Of a DNA stretch of 64,000 nt, positions 1 through 7,407 are shown in pieces (position 1 is the first letter of the stretch; every line of letters begins with the position of its first letter). The position numbers and the translations under genes were made by a program. The notes beneath the pieces were generated by a model, which was not told where the DNA came from, did not search any database, and was given only the letters and a program-made list of their open reading frames with translations. The DNA lies in assembly GCA_963748205.1 (NCBI GenBank), contig CAVVIB010000002.1:1-64000 (forward strand), written 5' to 3'. This DNA is from JAIBJN01 sp963748205 (GTDB taxonomy: Bacteria > Actinomycetota > Thermoleophilia > Gaiellales > Gaiellaceae).

Positions 1-222
1 GGGCGAAGCCGGCTAATGAGCTCTGCAGAGAGCCGCAGCCGAAGTCGAAGGTGCGGTGAGGGAGCCGGGTGCCGCAGAGGGCTCGCCCAGCCCAATGCTT
101 CTTCCCCCGGGGGGAGTGGGGGGTGTTGCCCGGCTCCCTCACGGCGGTCCCTTCCCACGCGCAGGAGGTCAAAACCAGCCGCTCGAGAGGCGTTCGCCAT
201 GCCGACGAGCGCCTTTTGGTAC

Positions 223-513
223 TCAGTCCGGTTTCTGTACGACGTCGTACTCGCCGACCGAGCCGACTACTTGCTCGCCTTCGCTGCGCTCGTGCCCTGA
301 GACCATGAGGTAGTGGTTCGGCCGCGACGCGACGGCTTCCCATTCGGCGAGCTGCACTTCGACCCTTCCGTCGCACTGTTCAGCGGCGCACTCACAAAGG
401 AACGGGACAGGCGTTGAGTCATTGACATGGCTCTCTACGAGGTCGTGCAGGCGTTCGTTCCCTGTACGGAAGAGCTTCTGGTTCTCCTCACGGCGAGTGT
501 CTCTGGACGTCAT
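223..513 (-). CDS. small conserved protein with FLCEC motif (copy A)
   Basis: A 96-residue cytoplasmic protein of unknown function. It has a charged N-terminal helix (residues 1-30), then PFLCECAAEQC, a short acidic stretch ending in EWEAV, a GHE motif near residue 73, and a YDVVQK tail. I recognise this as a small family common in actinobacterial genomes, with a Cys-x-Cys...Cys core that could bind a metal, but know of no assigned function. The ATG at 513 is chosen over the longer frame because a GGCAGG-like ribosome site lies just upstream and the paralogue at 578-947 aligns from the same point. The two paralogues are adjacent and co-directional, with 64 bp between them, so they are probably co-transcribed. 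Confidence 0.6.
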   Translation of the reverse strand: MTSRDTRREENQKLFRTGNERLHDLVESHVNDSTPVPFLCECAAEQCDGRVEVQLAEWEAVASRPNHYLMVSGHERSEGEQVVGSVGEYDVVQKPD

Positions 514-577
514 GTCCTGCCAGCCTGCCCCGCGGCTAGAAGGGGAAAACGCGCAGGACAGCTTGAACCCCTCGGCC

Positions 578-947
578 TCATTCGGACGGTGCACCGCGTG
601 GATCGTCTTTGACGAACCGCTCTACGCTCGGCCTCTTGTCGACGACGACAAATCGCTCGTTGCGATCTGCCACGGACTCGATCGCCTCCTGTTCATGCCC
701 TGGATGGACGGACGAAGCGGTCGTCCTGTGAGCGAACAGCCTCATACTCTCGAATCGTCATCTCGACGTGCGCCTCGCAGCCGACGTCGCCGGCGTCACC
801 GTCGCCGCACTCACAGAGAAACTCGAAGAGCGTCTCTTTGCGATCGTAGGTGGCTTCTTGGGCAGCCTTGTCGACTTGCTCGATGCGCTCGTTCACCACA
901 CGAATGAGTGCCTCGTTTCGAGCTGTTCGGTCGAGACGTCGGTTCAT
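578..947 (-). CDS. small FLCEC-family protein (copy B), frame broken by one extra base
   Basis: Paralogue of the gene at 223-513. As written, the frame from the ATG at 947 reads through EFLCECGD and DRFVRPS and stops at 693. One frame over, the sequence continues with PGHEQEAIESVADRN, then RFVVVDKR, and stops at 578. These are exactly the GHE and VV-K elements that end copy A. Removing one base of the repeated gac/ggac near 709-711 (plus strand) restores a 122-residue protein reading RFVVHPGHE. I therefore annotate one gene with an insertion. The function is unknown. The Cys pattern (CEC, then another Cys about eight residues on) suggests a metal site; that is inference. Confidence 0.55.
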
Positions 948-984
948 GGCCTCCTCCGCTTCCTGGCTTGCGCGAGAACCAGAG

Positions 985-1023
985 AGAACCGGGCGCCGCT
1001 GCCGCATAGCGGCGCCCGGTTCT
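985..1023. terminator. perfect 16-bp hairpin upstream of copy B
   Basis: Left arm at 985-1000 and right arm at 1008-1023 are perfect reverse complements (core gaaccgggcgccgct) with a 7-nt loop. It lies between the end of the lipoprotein gene (1167) and the start of the small gene at 947, all leftward. There is no clear U-tract on the minus strand, so it may be a terminator, processing site or attenuator. Confidence 0.45.
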
Positions 1024-1166
1024 ATTGCGGTCTCCGCGCCTGGCATTCCACGACCGCGAACGCGTTGCTTTTTCCCGCCCCGGTGCCCGCCAAACCGATG
1101 TGGCCTGTGGAAGGAGGCTCACATCCCTTCCGGCGCCCGCCAGCCAGCCGATGTGTGGATGCGGAG

Positions 1167-1742
1167 TTAGTGGAGTTCTCCGCAGGAATCTGCGTCGGCG
1201 AACGCGGTCACCAGCTCGCCGCTGGGGTCGGCATCCTCGAGCGTTTGCACGGCACCGTCGACCTCGGCGCCCATATCCGTGACCGTGGTCGTGATCGTGT
1301 CGATGGCTGACGGGATGTCGGCAACACTCGCAACCCCTTCGACGGCGGTCTCGATCTCCTCCGCGCCGTTCTCGACGTCCGTTGCAAGATCCTGGACGGA
1401 GCTCCTGACCTGCTCTCCCGAACTGATGTCCGGGCGTCCGAGGCCGTTCAGGCTGTCGGAGAGCGTCTCGGTTGCCGTCTTTGCGTCGTCAGCCGCCTGC
1501 TGGAGGCTCTCCTCTGAGAGCGAGGACAGATCGGTGAGGGGCTCGGCGGCCTCCTCCAGATCGTTCTTCCACGTCGTCAACGCCGAACAGAAGCTGTCTG
1601 CCCACTCGTCGGTCGACGCCCCGGTCGACGCCTCGGTCGTCGTCTGACTCGAGGACTCGTCGTCTCCGCCGCAACCCGCCGCGAAGAGCGCGAACGACGC
1701 GAAACACGCGGCGAGCGCAAACGTGAGCGTCGGCGTTTCCAT
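1167..1742 (-). CDS. secreted lipoprotein of unknown function, helical
   Basis: A 191-residue protein with an N-terminal hydrophobic segment (residues 5-24) ending in a lipobox-like FAAGC, followed by GGDDESSS and a Thr/Ser-rich linker. This is a typical lipid-anchored surface protein. The mature part is acidic and predicted helical, with repeated S/A-x-x-hydrophobic spacing; two Cys remain (SFCSAL near residue 52 and DSCGEL at the C-terminus) and could form a disulfide. I do not recognise a catalytic motif. The ATG at 1742 is chosen because the signal peptide starts there and an AGGAC ribosome site sits about 10 bases upstream. The longer upstream frame is Arg-rich and looks non-coding. The 55-codon frame at 1754-1921 ends 11 bp upstream. 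Confidence 0.7.
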   Translation of the reverse strand: METPTLTFALAACFASFALFAAGCGGDDESSSQTTTEASTGASTDEWADSFCSALTTWKNDLEEAAEPLTDLSSLSEESLQQAADDAKTATETLSDSLNGLGRPDISSGEQVRSSVQDLATDVENGAEEIETAVEGVASVADIPSAIDTITTTVTDMGAEVDGAVQTLEDADPSGELVTAFADADSCGELH

Positions 1743-1753
1743 TGTCGGGTGTC

Positions 1754-1768
1754 CTAGACCGGGTCTAG
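1754..1768. promoter_or_regulatory. palindromic operator-like site upstream of lipoprotein gene
   Basis: CTAGACC and GGTCTAG form a perfect 7-bp inverted repeat around one base, and CTAGACCGG is then repeated directly. The site lies 12 bp upstream of the lipoprotein start codon. It looks like a dimeric regulator site; no regulator can be assigned. Confidence 0.3.
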
Positions 1769-1921
1769 ACCGGCCGCCCCAAGCGCCTCGTCCGTCTCTC
1801 GGTCGGTCGGCTTCGCGTCGTCCTCGAGAGGTTTCCGCTCCCTCTTGGGGCTCTCGGGTTCTCGTTCGTGCTCCTCTTCCTCGAGATGCCCGGAGGGATC
1901 GCCTGCGCCTTCTCCCCACAT
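1754..1921 (-). CDS. possible 55-residue charged small protein
   Basis: A short frame starting MWGEGAGDPSGHLEEEE and continuing as a highly charged, low-complexity peptide without Cys or membrane segments. It is not recognisable by family. Support comes from position rather than homology: a strong GGAGGT ribosome site lies six bases before the ATG, and the frame ends 11 bp before the lipoprotein gene, as in an operon. High-GC DNA produces many chance frames, so this stays tentative. Confidence 0.35.
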   Translation of the reverse strand: MWGEGAGDPSGHLEEEEHEREPESPKRERKPLEDDAKPTDRETDEALGAAGLDPV

Positions 1922-2049
1922 CGTTGACCTCCGTCCTCGGGATGCTTCGACAACCAGGTACCGCAGGAAGCCGGTGTCGAAACCGCTTGCAGCCCGCCGA
2001 ACGCGAGGAGGATGAGCAGGGCGCCGACGATCTGGACGAGGGGACTCAT
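1922..2049 (-). pseudogene. remnant of a small integral membrane protein gene (CBU_0592-like)
   Basis: The frame opens MSPLVQIVGALLILLAFGG, which I recognise as the first membrane helix of a small actinobacterial membrane protein family. It is preceded by GAGG seven bases upstream of the ATG. The frame then loses family character. FDTGFLRYLVV, which resembles the continuation of that family, appears in another frame, and the remaining helices are absent. The shift here is not the single-base insertion seen elsewhere, and the tail is gone. I read it as a decayed fragment. Confidence 0.3.
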
Positions 2050-2238
2050 GACAATACCTCACTGCGCCGTCCTTGGACTACGGCGCACTCGCCCGGACGA
2101 CCCTTGGCCGTCTCGATCAGGGCAGCCAAGCCGCGTGCCACAGGCCGCGGGGAGCCCCGCTACCCTGGTTTGCGGGACTCGCCGTCCCCCAACTAGGGGT
2201 TGAAGTCCATCACCGCTCCTGCCGACAAAGAGCTCTAG

Positions 2239-3225
2239 ATGACTGCGGCCAGGGACATCCGTTTCCTCGTTCGCCTTGCCCTGCTCGCCGCCGTTGCGGT
2301 GAGCGCGCTCGCGTTCACGCAGGTCGCGGACGCCTCGGAGATCATCGCCCGCAACGCGAAAGACGTCAGCCTGAAGATCAACCAGCGCGGGACCATGGCG
2401 CTCGTCACGTACCGGGACACCCGCGGCTGGCACCGCGTCCTCGTGTGGGGCGCCGTGAACGCCCGGCCCAAGCCGAGCCGCACGGTCAAGCAGGTGCAGT
2501 TCAGGATCGACTACTCGGGCGGCTACGGCTCCTTCGGCAGGCCCGTGTGGAAGACGTTCCGCAATTACTCGCGCGCGTACGACGGCCCGAGCCTCCCCTT
2601 CGTGCTCATCTCCAAGAAGGCGTACAACGGCTCGTACTGGGTGCTCCAGCGCTGGCAGCGGATGCTGCCGGCCTACGGCTTCCGGCCGTGGAAGGCATCG
2701 CAGCGCTCCTACGAGCTCCGCCTCTCGCACTTCACCGGCGACCCCGGCCAGCTGGAGATCTGGCTCGACTGGGCCTACGGCGGCCGCTTCCACAGCCTCT
2801 TCGGCCTCTACAAGTACAAGGGCCAGCCGTACTACGGGTTCGGCTCGAGCCAGTACGGCAATCCGACCGACCAATACGGGCGCCTGCTCTATCTCGACAC
2901 GTTCAACTCGGCGTATGGCGCGGGCTGGCGGCGCGAGAACGCGTTCCTCACGCACCGTCCGCTCGGGAACTTCTGCTACGGCTTCTTCCCGCACACGCCG
3001 CCCCCGTACTTCCCCGGGGACACCAGGCGGCCGGCTGGCCACGGGACGAAATACCGCGCGATCATGCACGGGCCCGGTGTGGCGCCGGACGTCATGTGGA
3101 CGGGCCAGGGGCTAGAAGACTACGACTCGTCCAATCCGGTCCATGTCCAGCACGAGCAGGACATGAATGCGCTGCGCCAGTCGCAGATCGCGACCGATCC
3201 GGACGACAAGTGCACCTTCAACTAG
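2239..3225 (+). CDS. secreted protein of unknown function, Tyr/Trp-rich
   Basis: A 328-residue protein with a Sec-type signal peptide (Arg near residue 5, hydrophobic residues 8-26, likely cleavage around ADA-SE). The mature part is rich in Tyr, Trp, Gly and Arg (for example YGGRFHSLFGLYKYKG and GQPYYGFGSSQYGNP), with only two Cys (one near residue 247, one at the C-terminus). The composition resembles extracellular beta-rich or carbohydrate-binding proteins, but I recognise no defined domain. An AAAGAG ribosome site precedes the ATG. It is monocistronic and convergent with the helicase gene. The function is unassigned. Confidence 0.75.
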   Translation: MTAARDIRFLVRLALLAAVAVSALAFTQVADASEIIARNAKDVSLKINQRGTMALVTYRDTRGWHRVLVWGAVNARPKPSRTVKQVQFRIDYSGGYGSFGRPVWKTFRNYSRAYDGPSLPFVLISKKAYNGSYWVLQRWQRMLPAYGFRPWKASQRSYELRLSHFTGDPGQLEIWLDWAYGGRFHSLFGLYKYKGQPYYGFGSSQYGNPTDQYGRLLYLDTFNSAYGAGWRRENAFLTHRPLGNFCYGFFPHTPPPYFPGDTRRPAGHGTKYRAIMHGPGVAPDVMWTGQGLEDYDSSNPVHVQHEQDMNALRQSQIATDPDDKCTFN

Positions 3226-3240
3226 CGCCGTCGGGCGCTA
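3223..3240. terminator. small hairpin between convergent genes
   Basis: TAGCGCC and GGCGCTA form a 7-bp stem that includes the TAG stop of the secreted protein gene, followed by a second palindrome gctgatcagc. There is no T-run. It may act as a weak bidirectional terminator with the helicase gene coming from the right. Confidence 0.3.
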
Positions 3241-3266
3241 GCTGATCAGCGAGCGACCGACCGCCC

Positions 3267-4439
3267 TTACCACTTGGAGCGTCGGCCGCGGCGGCTCGTG
3301 TAGACGAGCTTCGGCCGTGCGGACGTCATGCCGGCACTCTCGAACTGCTCGCGGTGACCGAGCCTGCCGGCGACCCGGCTGGCATCCGCCTGCTGCTCCG
3401 GAAGGACGAACGTGACGGCGATCCCGCTCTTGCCCGCGCGGCCGGTGCGGCCGGTGCGGTGCAGGTAGCCCTTGTCCTCCTCGGGCGGATCGAAGTTGAT
3501 GACGTGCTCGATGTCGTCGATGTCGAGCCCCCGTGCGGCGACGTCGGTCGCGACCAGCACGGAAACGTTGCCGGTCTCGAAGCGGCGCAGCGCGCGCTGG
3601 CGGGCCGACTGCGACAGGTCGCCGTGCATCGCGTCAGCTTTGACGCCGTGGGCGCGGAGCTTTCGCACGAGCCGGTCGGCGCCCCGCTTCGTGCGGACGA
3701 AGACAAGCGTGCGGCCGTCCTCGATGCGGAGGTGGTCGACGAGCGTCTCGACCTTGTTGTTCTGGCTGACCGAGACGAAGCGGTGCTCGATCTCGCCCTC
3801 GGCCCGATCGGCCGGGGCCTGAGCCTCGAAGCGGGCCGGGCTGCTCGTGTACGTGCGCGCGAGCTCACCCACCTCGCCGTCGAGCGTCGCCGAGAAGAAC
3901 ATCGTCTGCCTGTTCTTCGGGACGCGGCGCACGATGCGGTCGACCTGCGGGCGGAAGCCCATGTCGAGCATCCGGTCGGCCTCGTCGAGGACGAGGATCC
4001 GGATCTGCGACAGGTCGAGGAGTCTCCGCTGTGCGAGATCCTCGAGACGTCCCGGCGTCGCAACGATCACGTGCGCCGTGCTGGCCTTCGTCGCCTGGCT
4101 TCGGAGCGGCACCCCTCCGTACACCGACGCGACCTTGAGGCCCTTGGCCTCTGCGAGCGAGCCGAAATCGTCGGTCACCTGGACCGCAAGCTCCCGCGTC
4201 GGGACGAGGACGAGAGCGCTGGGCCGGCGGTCCTTGGCCGTCGTTCGCTCGACGATCGGGACCGCGAAGGCAAGCGTCTTGCCCGACCCCGTCGGCGACT
4301 TGGCGAGCACATCGAGGCCGGCGAGCGCGTCGGGGAGGACGAGGGACTGGATCATGAATGGACGCTCGATCGAGCGAGCGGCCAAGGCGTCGCTGACAGG
4401 ATCCGAGACCCCGAGCGCGCGGAAAGACTGCTGAGACAA
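3267..4439 (-). CDS. DEAD-box ATP-dependent RNA helicase
   Basis: A 390-residue RNA helicase with the full motif set in order: Q-motif region (IQSLVLPDALAG), Walker A SPTGSGKT near residue 48, PTRELA, GG, TPGR, DEAD near residue 152, SAT, then in domain 2 FVRTKR, ATDVAARGLD and HRTGRTGRAG. It unwinds short RNA duplexes and probably acts in ribosome assembly or cold adaptation. The C-terminus is short and basic (SRRGRRSKW) and lacks the long RGG tail of larger family members. The start is TTG at 4439 with AAGGAG ten bases upstream; no ATG fits. A leader of about 100 bp precedes it, facing the Rrf2 gene. Confidence 0.92.
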   Translation of the reverse strand: MSQQSFRALGVSDPVSDALAARSIERPFMIQSLVLPDALAGLDVLAKSPTGSGKTLAFAVPIVERTTAKDRRPSALVLVPTRELAVQVTDDFGSLAEAKGLKVASVYGGVPLRSQATKASTAHVIVATPGRLEDLAQRRLLDLSQIRILVLDEADRMLDMGFRPQVDRIVRRVPKNRQTMFFSATLDGEVGELARTYTSSPARFEAQAPADRAEGEIEHRFVSVSQNNKVETLVDHLRIEDGRTLVFVRTKRGADRLVRKLRAHGVKADAMHGDLSQSARQRALRRFETGNVSVLVATDVAARGLDIDDIEHVINFDPPEEDKGYLHRTGRTGRAGKSGIAVTFVLPEQQADASRVAGRLGHREQFESAGMTSARPKLVYTSRRGRRSKW

Positions 4440-4517
4440 GTTGTTCTACTCCTTATGTGTTCGAGACTCGCCTGGCCCCGAAACACCCGAAGGAGGAACG
4501 AAGAAAGCTCATCTCAC

Positions 4518-4550
4518 GGTCGACGGACTGTCGACCTAGTGGACTAAAGG
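4518..4550. promoter_or_regulatory. operator-like repeats upstream of the Rrf2 gene
   Basis: GGTCGAC and GTCGACC form a perfect inverted repeat (4518-4536) around GGACT. It overlaps CTAGTGGACT (4536-4545), which matches 8 of 10 bases of CTAGTTGAGT at the sulfate-binding-protein promoter (9289-9298). TAGT-GG-ACTA is itself an inverted repeat. This fits an autoregulatory site for the Rrf2 protein; it is inference. Confidence 0.35.
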
Positions 4551-4610
4551 TAGCACGAACCCCGGCGGGCTCCGTCTCACTCCGACCTCCGGTGCAGGAA
4601 GAATGGCGGC

Positions 4611-5066
4611 GTGCGAGTCTCCGCGAAGGTCGACTACGCGCTGCGCGCGGCTCTCGAGCTGGCCGCGGCGGGCGAGGGCCCGACCAAGGGTGAGCGCATC
4701 TCGCAGGCGCAGGACATCCCGCTCAAGTTCCTCGAGAACATCCTGCTCGAGCTCCGTCACGCCGGGCTCGTGCAGAGCCAGCGCGGGGCGGAGGGGGGCT
4801 ACTGGCTCGCGCGGCCCCCGGAGCAGATCAAGCTCGCCGACGTGATTCGCGCCGTCGAGGGGCCGCTCGCCAACGTCAGGGGCGCAAGGCCCGAGACGAT
4901 CGAGTACGCGGGCCCCGCCGCGAAGCTTCAGGACGTGTGGATCGCCATGCGCGCGAACCTGCGCGCGGTCCTCGAGGAGCTGACCCTCGCGGACGTGGCC
5001 TCGGGGAAGCTGCCGCCGGAGATCGAGGCGATCACGGTAGACCCCGACGCCTGGGAGTCGCACTGA
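4611..5066 (+). CDS. Rrf2-family transcriptional regulator, cysteine-free (CymR-like)
   Basis: A 151-residue Rrf2 protein. The winged-helix N-terminus shows VSAKVDYALRAALELAA, the recognition region KFLENILLELRHAGLV, and the wing QRGAEGGYWLARP. The three cysteines that hold an iron-sulfur cluster in IscR/NsrR types are absent (the protein has no Cys), so it belongs with non-cluster members such as CymR, which in Bacillus represses sulfur uptake. The start is GTG at 4611 with AGGAAG upstream. It stands about 0.6 kb from a leftward sulfate ABC operon. Control of that operon is an inference from this context and from the shared upstream motif. Confidence 0.85.
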   Translation: MRVSAKVDYALRAALELAAAGEGPTKGERISQAQDIPLKFLENILLELRHAGLVQSQRGAEGGYWLARPPEQIKLADVIRAVEGPLANVRGARPETIEYAGPAAKLQDVWIAMRANLRAVLEELTLADVASGKLPPEIEAITVDPDAWESH

Positions 5067-5574
5067 GACCCTCAGGCTCGTCGATCGCGTCGAGAGTGCG
5101 AATGAGCTCGCCCGCGCGGTCGTAGATCGGGCCGACCGAGCCGGCGGCCTTCCGAATCGCCGAGGCCGGGATGATTCCCTCGTTGTTCTCGACGGCGTCA
5201 AGGTACTCGCGCTCGCTGCTCAGCCATTCCTGAACGTGGGCGCGAAGGTCGTCGTCTCGGACGCGGGTGGCGTGCATCTCGACGCGCCGTGCAACCTTCT
5301 CGTAGCCGATCCGCGCCTCTGCGAATTCGACCCCGGGGTTTTTCCGAAGCAGTCGAGCGGCCTCGAATAGGTTCATCGCCTCGACGAGGTCGTCCTGGAG
5401 CGCCACCAGCGTGTCCCGCTGAAACGTCTTGACCGCGAGGCGGCGCTCCTCCCTGCGGGCTTCGCGCCCAATGCGGATGGCGAACACCTGCGTGATCAAC
5501 GCTCCGAGGACCGTGCCGATGAGGGCGAGGCCTCCGCCCGTCAGAAGCACGATGAGCAGCTCATCCGTGTCCAC
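5032..5574 (-). CDS. single-pass membrane protein with coiled-coil domain, unknown function
   Basis: A 180-residue protein with one N-terminal membrane helix (residues 6-33, LLIVLLTGGGLALIGTVLGA), then an Arg/Glu-rich helix (RIGREARREERRLAV) and a helical cytoplasmic domain. It has no Cys and no recognised catalytic motif. The GTG start at 5574 is the first in frame. Its last 35 bases overlap the end of the convergent Rrf2 gene, which is unusual but possible. It is followed on the same strand by the sulfate operon's terminal gene upstream of it, with no evident link. The function is unknown. Confidence 0.65.
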   Translation of the reverse strand: MDTDELLIVLLTGGGLALIGTVLGALITQVFAIRIGREARREERRLAVKTFQRDTLVALQDDLVEAMNLFEAARLLRKNPGVEFAEARIGYEKVARRVEMHATRVRDDDLRAHVQEWLSSEREYLDAVENNEGIIPASAIRKAAGSVGPIYDRAGELIRTLDAIDEPEGLSATPRRRGLP

Positions 5575-5624
5575 AGAGATCGAGTTGCGGCTACCGGCTG
5601 AGCCGAGCGTATAGCGCTGCGGCG

Positions 5625-6593
5625 TCAGCCGGAAGCGTGCTGGAACACGGTCGTCCTACTAGGCCGCACGTAGATGATCTGGCCCTCGAGGAGCTCGAGC
5701 TCCTCGACCTCGCCGCGCGTCACCTGCGCGGAGACGTGCCGGCCGTCGTCGAGCACGAGCTCGACGCGCACCTCGAAGCCGAGGTGGACGATCCGCTGAA
5801 CCATGGCCTCGCTCGTCGTCCCGTTCGGGTCGAGCCGCAGCTCCAGGTCGTGCGGACGGATCCACTCCTCGCCGAGGCGGTTGACCGGGCCGACGAAGCT
5901 CATGACGAACTCGTTGGCGGGGTGCTCGTAGAGGTCGCGCGGCTTGCCGCTCTGCTCGACGCGGCCGTCGTTCATGACGGTGACGCGGTCGGCGACGTCC
6001 ATCGCCTCCTCCTGGTCGTGCGTGACGAGCACGGTCGTGACGTGCACCTCGTCGTGTAGGCGGCGCAGCCAGGTGCGGAGCTCCTTGCGCACGCGCGCGT
6101 CCAGCGCGCCGAAGGGCTCGTCGAGGAGCAGCACCTTCGGCTCCACGGCGAGAGCCCGGGCGAGCGCCATGCGCTGGCGCTGACCGCCGGAGAGCTGGCC
6201 GGGATAGCGATCGGCGAAGCTCGAGAGCTGAACGAGCTCCAGGAGCTCGTCCACCTTCGCCCGGATCTCGGCCTTATCCCGCTTGCGGATCTTCATGCCG
6301 AAGCCGATGTTGTCCCGCACGGTCATGTGCTTGAAGGCTGCGTAATGCTGGAAGACGAAGCCGACCTCCCGCTTCTGCGGTGGGATGCCCGTGACGTCCT
6401 GGCCGAGGATCGAGACCTCGCCCTGGTCGGGCGTCTCCAGCCCGGCGATGATCCGGAGCAGGGTGGACTTGCCGCTGCCGCTGGGCCCGAGCAGGGCCGT
6501 CAGCGAACCGCCGGCGATGGCGAGCGAGACGTTGTCGACGGCCACGAAGCCGTTGTCAAACCGTTTGGTGACCTGGCGCACGGCGATCGACAT
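5625..6593 (-). CDS. cysA: sulfate ABC transporter ATP-binding protein CysA
   Basis: A 322-residue ABC ATPase that energises sulfate/thiosulfate import. Walker A GPSGSGKST is near residue 36, the Q-loop is VFQHYAAFKHMTV, the signature LSGGQRQRMALARAL is near residue 133, Walker B is VLLLDEPFGALD, and the switch histidine is in VTHDQEEAMD. A C-terminal TOBE-like regulatory domain runs from about residue 235 (NRLGEEWIRPHDLELR). The sequence KRFDNGFVAVDNVSL at the start is typical of CysA. It is the last gene of the leftward operon; its ATG overlaps the end of cysW by 38 bp, suggesting translational coupling. Confidence 0.95.
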   Translation of the reverse strand: MSIAVRQVTKRFDNGFVAVDNVSLAIAGGSLTALLGPSGSGKSTLLRIIAGLETPDQGEVSILGQDVTGIPPQKREVGFVFQHYAAFKHMTVRDNIGFGMKIRKRDKAEIRAKVDELLELVQLSSFADRYPGQLSGGQRQRMALARALAVEPKVLLLDEPFGALDARVRKELRTWLRRLHDEVHVTTVLVTHDQEEAMDVADRVTVMNDGRVEQSGKPRDLYEHPANEFVMSFVGPVNRLGEEWIRPHDLELRLDPNGTTSEAMVQRIVHLGFEVRVELVLDDGRHVSAQVTRGEVEELELLEGQIIYVRPSRTTVFQHASG

Positions 6594-7407
6594 CCGTGAC
6601 CTCCTTGTATTCCTTGGGCTTGAAGACGTTCATGAGGACGAGCGTGAGCACGGCGAGCGCGGCGAGGACGAGGGCGGTCGTGTAGGCGGCCACCTCGTTG
6701 AAGCGCAGGTACTCCTCGTCGACGTGCAGCGTCAGCGTCTCGGTCTTGCCGGCGAGCCGGCCCGAAACGACCGCGACGGCGCCGTATTCGCCGAGGGCGC
6801 GGGCCATCGTCAGCACGACGCCGTAGGCGACGCCCCAGCGAATGGCGGGGAGCGTGATGCGGAAGAAGGTCTGGAAGCGCGAGGCGCCGAGCGTCCAGGC
6901 TGCCTCGTCCTGATCGGTCCCGACCTCGCGGAGCACCGGGATCACCTCGCGGACGACGAAGGGCAGCGTGACGAAGATCGTGGCGAGGACGATTCCGGGC
7001 GTCGAGAAGATGACCTCGATCCCGTGCTCGGTGAGCCAGGTGCCGAACCAGCCGTCCTGGCCGTACACGAGGATGAGCGCGAGGCCGACGACGACCGGTG
7101 AGAGCGCGAGCGGCAGCCCGATCAAGGAATTGATCAGCCACGTGCCGCGCTTGGGTGGGTGGCGAACGAGCGCCATCGCGCAGGCGACGCCGAAGACGGT
7201 GTTGGCCGGCACAGCGATCAGCACGGCGATGAGCGTCAGCTTGAGGGCGGCGATGAACGACTCGTCCGTGAGGGCGTCGAGCACGGGCTGGACGCCGTCC
7301 TGGAAGGTGTAGTAGACGATCGCCCCGAACGGCAGCGCGAGCAGCAGGAGCAGATACCCGAGGGCGATCGCGCGGAGCCCGTAGCGCGGTACGCTCCCGC
7401 TACGCAT
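6556..7407 (-). CDS. cysW: sulfate ABC transporter permease CysW
   Basis: A 283-residue inner-membrane permease with about six membrane helices. The ABC-permease EAA loop is visible as DEAAWTLGASRFQTFFRITLP near residue 170, the contact point for CysA. GLPLALSPVVVGLALILVYG and ARALGEYGAVAVVSG are characteristic of the CysT/CysW family. It pairs with CysT to form the sulfate channel. The gene overlaps both neighbours by a few bases (cysT end 7400, cysA start 6593), so the four genes are one transcription unit. Confidence 0.94.
   Translation of the reverse strand: MRSGSVPRYGLRAIALGYLLLLLALPFGAIVYYTFQDGVQPVLDALTDESFIAALKLTLIAVLIAVPANTVFGVACAMALVRHPPKRGTWLINSLIGLPLALSPVVVGLALILVYGQDGWFGTWLTEHGIEVIFSTPGIVLATIFVTLPFVVREVIPVLREVGTDQDEAAWTLGASRFQTFFRITLPAIRWGVAYGVVLTMARALGEYGAVAVVSGRLAGKTETLTLHVDEEYLRFNEVAAYTTALVLAALAVLTLVLMNVFKPKEYKEVTDVDRRAPGHQTV

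Noticed and set aside
16..222. Short open frames at the left edge
   Set aside because: Three overlapping frames with Arg/Ser/Pro-rich composition and no ribosome site; nothing supports a gene here.
2059..3069. Long minus-strand open frame opposite the secreted protein gene
   Set aside because: High-GC DNA leaves long antisense frames open; the composition is Arg/Ala-rich with no motif, and the plus strand has a clear signal peptide.
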